A DNA stretch of 64,000 bases. Source: Brucella haematophila. Its GTDB lineage: Bacteria; Pseudomonadota; Alphaproteobacteria; Rhizobiales; Rhizobiaceae. A model generated the notes under the pieces. That model was given only the letters and a program-made list of their open reading frames with translations. It was not told the DNA's origin and searched no databases. Position 1 is the stretch's first letter, and each line of letters starts with the position of its first letter. The position numbers were made by a program, and so were the translations under genes. Shown here piece by piece: positions 59,765 to 64,000 of the stretch. The DNA is taken from contig NZ_VCPE01000004.1 of NCBI RefSeq assembly GCF_005938105.1, forward strand, positions 1 through 64,000, given 5' to 3'.

Positions 59765-61438
59765 ATGACTGAAGCGTCTGCTGTCACGCAGCGTATGCGT
59801 TATGATGACGCCGTGGCAAAGTTTGAACTCGACCAAGCCATCACACAGCTCGTGGGCAATCCCGACACCGGCCTTAATGGCTGCGTTGAATGCTGCGACC
59901 GTTATGTCGGTGAAAACCGCATAGCGCTGCGCGCGATTTCCGCCGATGGCCAGTTGACCGAACTCACCTTTGAAGAACTGCGCGATCTCTCGGCAAAGGT
60001 CGGCAATGTCCTGAAGGACGCAGGTATCGGCGCAGGCGATGTCGTTGCCGGGCTGCTGCATCGCACACCGGAACTGGTTGCAACCATTCTCGGCGCATGG
60101 CGCATCGGTGCCGTTTATCAGCCGCTCTTCACCGCATTCGGTCCCAAGGCCATCGACCATCGTCTCAAGACAAGCGACGCGAAACTGGTCGTCACCAATC
60201 TCGCCAATCGCAGCAAACTGGATGAAGTTGAAAACTGCCCGCAGGTCGCGACAATACTCGCGCCCGGCGAAACGGCTCCTGCAGGCGATATTGATTTCCG
60301 CGCAGCCCTTGCTGCCGCATCCACCGATTGCCCGCCCGTGATGCGCAAGGGCGATGACCTGTTTATGATGATGTCGACCTCCGGGACGGCAGGCCTGCCA
60401 AAAGGTGTGCCGGTTCCGCTCTTCGCCCTGCTCGCCTTTGGTGCTTATATGCGCGAAGCCGTAGGTCTGCGGTCCGACGATATCTTCTGGAACATCGCCG
60501 ATCCGGGCTGGGCTTACGGGCTTTATTATGCCGTGACAGGACCGCTGCAACTTGGCATTGCCACCACGCTTTACGAAGGCGGCTTTAACGCCGAAAGCAC
60601 CTACGACATTATCGAACGTCTGGGCGTGACCAGTCTGGCCGGTTCGCCAACCGCATTTCGCCTGCTGATGGCAGCAGGCCCGGAAGCGGCCGCCCGCATC
60701 AAGGGGCGTCTGCGCGTGGTTTCGAGTGCAGGCGAGCCACTTAATCCGGAAGTGATCCGCTGGTTTGACGCCAATCTCGGCGCGCCTATCCACGACCATT
60801 ACGGCCAGACCGAACTCGGCATGGTGGTCAACAACCATCACGGCCTTGAACATTCGGTGCGTCAGGGTTCGGCGGGTTATGCCATGCCGGGCTATCGCGT
60901 CGCTGTTCTGGATGAAGCCGGAAATGAACTCGGCCCCAACCAGCCGGGTATCCTGTCCATCGATATCGCAAAATCGCCGCTGCTCTGGTTTTCCGGCTAT
61001 TACAAACAGGAAACGCCCGCCATTGCGGGCGGCTATTATCGCACCGGCGATACCGTGGAATTCGAAGACGACGGTTCCGTCAGCTTCATTGGCCGTGCCG
61101 ACGATGTCATCACCTCATCCGGTTATCGCATCGGACCGTTCGACGTGGAAAGCGCCCTGCTTGAACACCCGGCGGTCAACGAGGCAGCGGTCGTCGGTGT
61201 TCCCGATCCGCAGCGCACGGAAATCGTCAAGGCATTCGTCATTCTCGCCCCCGGCCATGAAGGCACGCCCGCGCTTGCCGAAGAGCTGGCGCAACATGTG
61301 AAGAAGCGGCTTTCCGCCCATGCCTATCCGCGCGAGATCGATTTCGTCAGCGAACTGCCGAAAACGCCAAGCGGGAAAATCCAGCGCTTTCTGCTGCGCA
61401 AGGCGGAAATTGACAAACAGCAACAGACAAAAGCCTGA
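59765..61438 (+). CDS. AMP-dependent acyl-CoA synthetase
   Basis: A 557-aa ligase that activates a carboxylic acid to its CoA thioester using ATP. It has the P-loop MMMSTSGTAGLPKGVPVPL, the substrate-region IADPGWAYGLYYAVTGPL, SSAGEPLNPEVIRWF, DHYGQTELGMVVNNHH, YYRTGDTVEFEDDGSVSFIGRADDVITSSGYRIGPFDVE and the catalytic Lys segment ELPKTPSGKIQRFLLRK. The type is that of short/medium-chain acyl-CoA synthetases. ATG 59765 follows GGGAGGAAT. It heads an operon with genes ten and 28 bases apart. Confidence 0.93.
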   Translation: MTEASAVTQRMRYDDAVAKFELDQAITQLVGNPDTGLNGCVECCDRYVGENRIALRAISADGQLTELTFEELRDLSAKVGNVLKDAGIGAGDVVAGLLHRTPELVATILGAWRIGAVYQPLFTAFGPKAIDHRLKTSDAKLVVTNLANRSKLDEVENCPQVATILAPGETAPAGDIDFRAALAAASTDCPPVMRKGDDLFMMMSTSGTAGLPKGVPVPLFALLAFGAYMREAVGLRSDDIFWNIADPGWAYGLYYAVTGPLQLGIATTLYEGGFNAESTYDIIERLGVTSLAGSPTAFRLLMAAGPEAAARIKGRLRVVSSAGEPLNPEVIRWFDANLGAPIHDHYGQTELGMVVNNHHGLEHSVRQGSAGYAMPGYRVAVLDEAGNELGPNQPGILSIDIAKSPLLWFSGYYKQETPAIAGGYYRTGDTVEFEDDGSVSFIGRADDVITSSGYRIGPFDVESALLEHPAVNEAAVVGVPDPQRTEIVKAFVILAPGHEGTPALAEELAQHVKKRLSAHAYPREIDFVSELPKTPSGKIQRFLLRKAEIDKQQQTKA

Positions 61439-61447
61439 GGTAAAATT

Positions 61448-62215
61448 ATGCAGATTCAAGATCGGGTATTTCTGATCACCGGCGCAGGTTCCGGCCTCGG
61501 CGCTGCTGTGGCCAAGATGGTTGTCGAAGCTGGCGGCAAGGTCGCACTTCTCGATGTCAATGCGCAGGCCGGTGAAGCGGCAGCGAAAGCGCTTGGCGCA
61601 TCTGCACTTTTCCAGCGCACCGACGTTACGAGCGAAGCGGATGGACAGGCAGCCATCGCCGCCGCGTTCAAGGCCTTTGGCCGTATCGATGCGCTCGTCA
61701 ATTGCGCAGGCGTTGCACCAGGCGAAAAGGTGCTGGGCCGCGAAGGTCCGCACAAATTCGACAGTTTCGCGCGCACCATTTCGATCAATCTGATCGGCAC
61801 GTTCAACATGCTGCGCCTGGCCGCTGAAGCCATGGCGAAGAATGAGCCGGGCGACGGCGGTGAACGCGGGTTGATCATCAACACCGCCTCGGTTGCCGCC
61901 TTTGATGGCCAGATCGGACAAGCGGCCTATTCCGCCTCGAAAGGTGGCGTTGCAGCGATGACCCTGCCCGTCGCACGCGAGCTGGCGCGCCACGGTATTC
62001 GTGTCATGACAATTGCGCCCGGCATCTTCGAAACGCCGATGATGGCAGGCATGCCGCAGGAAGTGCAGGACGCGCTCGGCGCATCAGTGCCGTTCCCGTC
62101 GCGTCTTGGACGTCCGGCGGAATATGCAGCACTTGTGCGCCACATTGCGGAAAACCAGATGCTCAACGGCGAAGTCATCCGTCTCGACGGTGCGCTGCGC
62201 ATGGCTGCGAAGTAA
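61448..62215 (+). CDS. SDR-family 3-hydroxyacyl-CoA dehydrogenase (type II, HSD17B10-like)
   Basis: A 255-aa short-chain dehydrogenase. NAD-binding [14 protein letters not shown], Asp in [17 protein letters not shown], Ser in [12 protein letters not shown], catalytic Y-x3-K in [13 protein letters not shown], and the PGIFETPMM loop. The pattern, including [23 protein letters not shown], fits the human HSD17B10/3-hydroxyacyl-CoA dehydrogenase type 2 branch, which also oxidises 2-methyl-3-hydroxybutyryl-CoA. With thiolase and acyl-CoA dehydrogenase downstream it forms a beta-oxidation-like set. It starts nine bases after the synthetase. Confidence 0.9.
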   Translation: MQIQDRVFLITGAGSGLGAAVAKMVVEAGGKVALLDVNAQAGEAAAKALGASALFQRTDVTSEADGQAAIAAAFKAFGRIDALVNCAGVAPGEKVLGREGPHKFDSFARTISINLIGTFNMLRLAAEAMAKNEPGDGGERGLIINTASVAAFDGQIGQAAYSASKGGVAAMTLPVARELARHGIRVMTIAPGIFETPMMAGMPQEVQDALGASVPFPSRLGRPAEYAALVRHIAENQMLNGEVIRLDGALRMAAK

Positions 62216-62243
62216 ACACATCATCAGGAAGCGAGGAACGATC

Positions 62244-63434
62244 ATGTCCAACAGCGATCCTATTGTCATTGTCGGCGCAACCCGCACGCCGATGGGCGGC
62301 TTTCAAGGCGACTTTTCCGGTGCGCAGGCGACCGATCTCGGCGCTGCCGCCATCAGCGGTGCGCTGGCCGGTGCCGGTCTCGCCGCGGAAGCCGTCGAAG
62401 AAGTGTTCATGGGTTGTGTCCTGCCTGCCGGTCAGGGACAAGCCCCGGCGCGTCAGGCTTCAATCAAGGCCGGTCTGCCCCTTTCAACAGGCGCCACCAC
62501 CGTCAACAAAATGTGCGGCTCGGGCATGAAGGCCACCATGCTGGCGCATGATCTTCTGCTGGCTGGTTCGGCAGATGTGATCGTTTCGGGCGGCATGGAA
62601 AGCATGACCAATGCGCCATATCTGCTGCCCAAGGCTCGTGGCGGCTATCGCATGGGTCACGGCCAGATACTCGATCATATGTTCCTCGACGGGCTTGAGG
62701 ATGCCTATGACAAGGGCCGCCTGATGGGCACTTTTGCGGAAGATTGCGCGGAAGCCTATCAGTTCACCCGCGAAGCGCAGGACGAATTCGCCATTGCCTC
62801 GCTGACCCGTGCCCAGAAGGCTATCAAGGACGGTCTGTTTGCGGCAGAGATCACCCCCGTCACGGTGAAATCCGGTCGCGCCGAGGTGCAGGTTTCAATT
62901 GACGAACAGCCCGGCAAGGCGAAGCTCGACAAGATCCCCTCGCTGCGCCCTGCCTTCCGCGACGGCGGCACGGTAACGGCGGCCAATTCCTCATCGATTT
63001 CCGATGGCGCTGCAGCACTTGTGCTGATGCGCGCATCGGAAGCGGAAAAACGCGGCCTGACCCCACGCGCGGTGCTGGTTGGCCATGCGACCTATGCCGA
63101 CAAGCCGAACCTTTTTGCCACTGCGCCTATTGGTGCAATCAACAAGCTTTCGGAAAAGATCGGCTGGAACCTCAAGGATGTCGATCTGTTCGAGATTAAC
63201 GAGGCTTTTGCCGTGGTCGCCATGGCGGCCATGCGCGATCTCGACCTGCCGCATGACAAGGTCAATATCCATGGCGGCGCTTGCGCGCTCGGCCACCCCA
63301 TCGGCGCTTCCGGCGCGCGCATTCTGGTGACGCTGCTTGCCGCACTGGAAACGCATGGTCTGAAGCGCGGCGTGGCTGGCATCTGCCTTGGCGGCGGCGA
63401 AGCCACTTCCATCGGCATTGAAAGGATCGTGTGA
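62244..63434 (+). CDS. Acetyl-CoA acetyltransferase (thiolase)
   Basis: A 396-aa thiolase cleaving 3-ketoacyl-CoA with CoA. It carries the nucleophile Cys in [33 protein letters not shown], the [11 protein letters not shown] stretch (N-E-A-F), catalytic His in [16 protein letters not shown] and the final Cys in [15 protein letters not shown]. The length is normal. ATG 62244 follows GAGGAACG. The stop overlaps the acyl-CoA dehydrogenase start (TGATG). In this cluster the substrate may be 2-methylacetoacetyl-CoA or a straight-chain ketoacyl-CoA. Confidence 0.94.
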   Translation: MSNSDPIVIVGATRTPMGGFQGDFSGAQATDLGAAAISGALAGAGLAAEAVEEVFMGCVLPAGQGQAPARQASIKAGLPLSTGATTVNKMCGSGMKATMLAHDLLLAGSADVIVSGGMESMTNAPYLLPKARGGYRMGHGQILDHMFLDGLEDAYDKGRLMGTFAEDCAEAYQFTREAQDEFAIASLTRAQKAIKDGLFAAEITPVTVKSGRAEVQVSIDEQPGKAKLDKIPSLRPAFRDGGTVTAANSSSISDGAAALVLMRASEAEKRGLTPRAVLVGHATYADKPNLFATAPIGAINKLSEKIGWNLKDVDLFEINEAFAVVAMAAMRDLDLPHDKVNIHGGACALGHPIGASGARILVTLLAALETHGLKRGVAGICLGGGEATSIGIERIV

Positions 63435-64000
63435 TGCTTCTGACCGATACGCAGGAGCAGATCCGTGACGCCGTCCGCGATTTCGCGCAGGAGCGTCTGG
63501 CACCGGGTGCTGCCCAGCGTGACCGGGAACATGCTTTCCCGCGCGCGGAACTGACCGAAATGGGCGAACTTGGCTTTCTCGGCATGCTGGTGCCGGAAGA
63601 ATGGGGCGGCTCCGACCTCGGCATGGTGGCCTATGCGCTGGCTCTGGAAGAAATCGCCGCAGGCGACGGCGCCTGCTCGACCATCGTTTCGGTGCATTCC
63701 TCGGTCGGCTGCGCGCCAATCCTGCGTTTCGGAACGGAAGACCAGAAGCGACGCTTCCTGCCCAAAATGGCATCGGGTGAATGGATCGGCGGTTTTGCAT
63801 TGACGGAGCCGCAGGCCGGCTCCGATGCGTCGGCCTTGAAAACCCGCGCACGGCTTGATGGCGATCACTATGTGATCGACGGCTCCAAGCAATTCATCAC
63901 CTCCGGCAAGAATGGCGGCGTGGTGATCGTTTTTGCGGTTACCGACCCGGCGGCGGGCAAAAAGGGCATTTCAGCCTTTATCGTGCCAACCGATACGCCG
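63434..64000 (+). CDS. Acyl-CoA dehydrogenase, 5' part (runs off the window)
   Basis: The first 189 codons of an FAD-dependent acyl-CoA dehydrogenase; no stop before the window end. Recognisable are [40 protein letters not shown], the FAD-contact [43 protein letters not shown] and [12 protein letters not shown]. The catalytic Glu would lie beyond the window. It starts in a TGATG overlap with the thiolase stop and is the fourth gene of the acyl-CoA degradation operon. Branched short-chain acyl-CoA is a plausible substrate. Confidence 0.93.
   Translation, partial: MLLTDTQEQIRDAVRDFAQERLAPGAAQRDREHAFPRAELTEMGELGFLGMLVPEEWGGSDLGMVAYALALEEIAAGDGACSTIVSVHSSVGCAPILRFGTEDQKRRFLPKMASGEWIGGFALTEPQAGSDASALKTRARLDGDHYVIDGSKQFITSGKNGGVVIVFAVTDPAAGKKGISAFIVPTDTP

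Noticed and set aside
1-64000. CRISPR arrays, rRNA operons, intact insertion sequences
   Set aside because: None seen: no regularly spaced direct repeats, no rRNA-like sequence, and no transposase reading frame.

Overview
The window looks like chromosomal DNA of an alphaproteobacterium of the Brucella/Ochrobactrum group (Brucella anthropi-like). This is inferred from gene content. There is a BA14K-type secreted protein, a divK-pleD cell-cycle pair, a GTTC-N7-GTTC LexA box in front of dinB, an MgtC homologue, 144-bp palindromic repeats resembling Brucella Bru-RS elements, and fragments of the rhizobial RIME type. Base composition is moderately GC-rich and genes are densely packed.

Layout. 1-2350: the end of a phage-like or integrative element. 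Eight small plus-strand genes overlap stop-to-start and end in an excisionase-like HTH protein beside a tRNA-Lys gene, the probable attachment site; no integrase is visible. 2.6-9.3 kb: a BA14K protein, a globin-coupled diguanylate cyclase, lipB, a drug/metabolite exporter and parE. 9.3-13.1 kb (minus): a FlbD-like small protein, the gatC-GNAT-gatA-GNAT cluster and a UPF0173 hydrolase. 13.2-19.8 kb: ruvX, aidB, pyrB with a degenerate dihydroorotase partner, plsY and dprA. 20-28.2 kb: topA, rnr, a DUF983 protein, a Nudix hydrolase, an MFS transporter and rpmG. 28.3-33.2 kb: pleD/divK, a DUF3572 protein, rnk, SOS-controlled dinB and an XRE regulator. 33.3-37.9 kb: a run of small secreted or membrane proteins with tRNA-Cys and tRNA-Asn. 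38-45.2 kb: an AraC regulator and an ABC importer operon with a LacI regulator and a 2H phosphoesterase. 45.2-53.5 kb (mostly minus): an aldo/keto reductase, a DadA-like oxidase, two tandem amino-acid binding proteins, a saccharopine dehydrogenase-like enzyme with a divergent AsnC regulator, mgtC and serA. 53.7-58.6 kb: a DctBD-like two-component system divergent from an alpha-ketoglutarate permease-like gene. 58.6-64 kb: an AraC regulator divergent from an acyl-CoA degradation operon that runs off the window.

What stands out: (i) the pyrC-like gene after pyrB has lost nearly all recognisable metal ligands and is probably a structural partner of aspartate carbamoyltransferase; (ii) the NtrC-family regulator lacks the GAFTGA loop that contacts sigma-54; (iii) the adjacent permease gene is preceded by a 32-codon leader ORF with an excellent ribosome-binding site and a perfect 12-bp stem-loop, an attenuator-like layout; (iv) topA, which lacks its own ribosome-binding site, overlaps a 12-codon leader ORF; (v) the dinB SOS box and the zinc-finger-like extension of DinB; (vi) two 144-bp palindromic repeats. 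All identifications come from reading the sequence; no database search was run.
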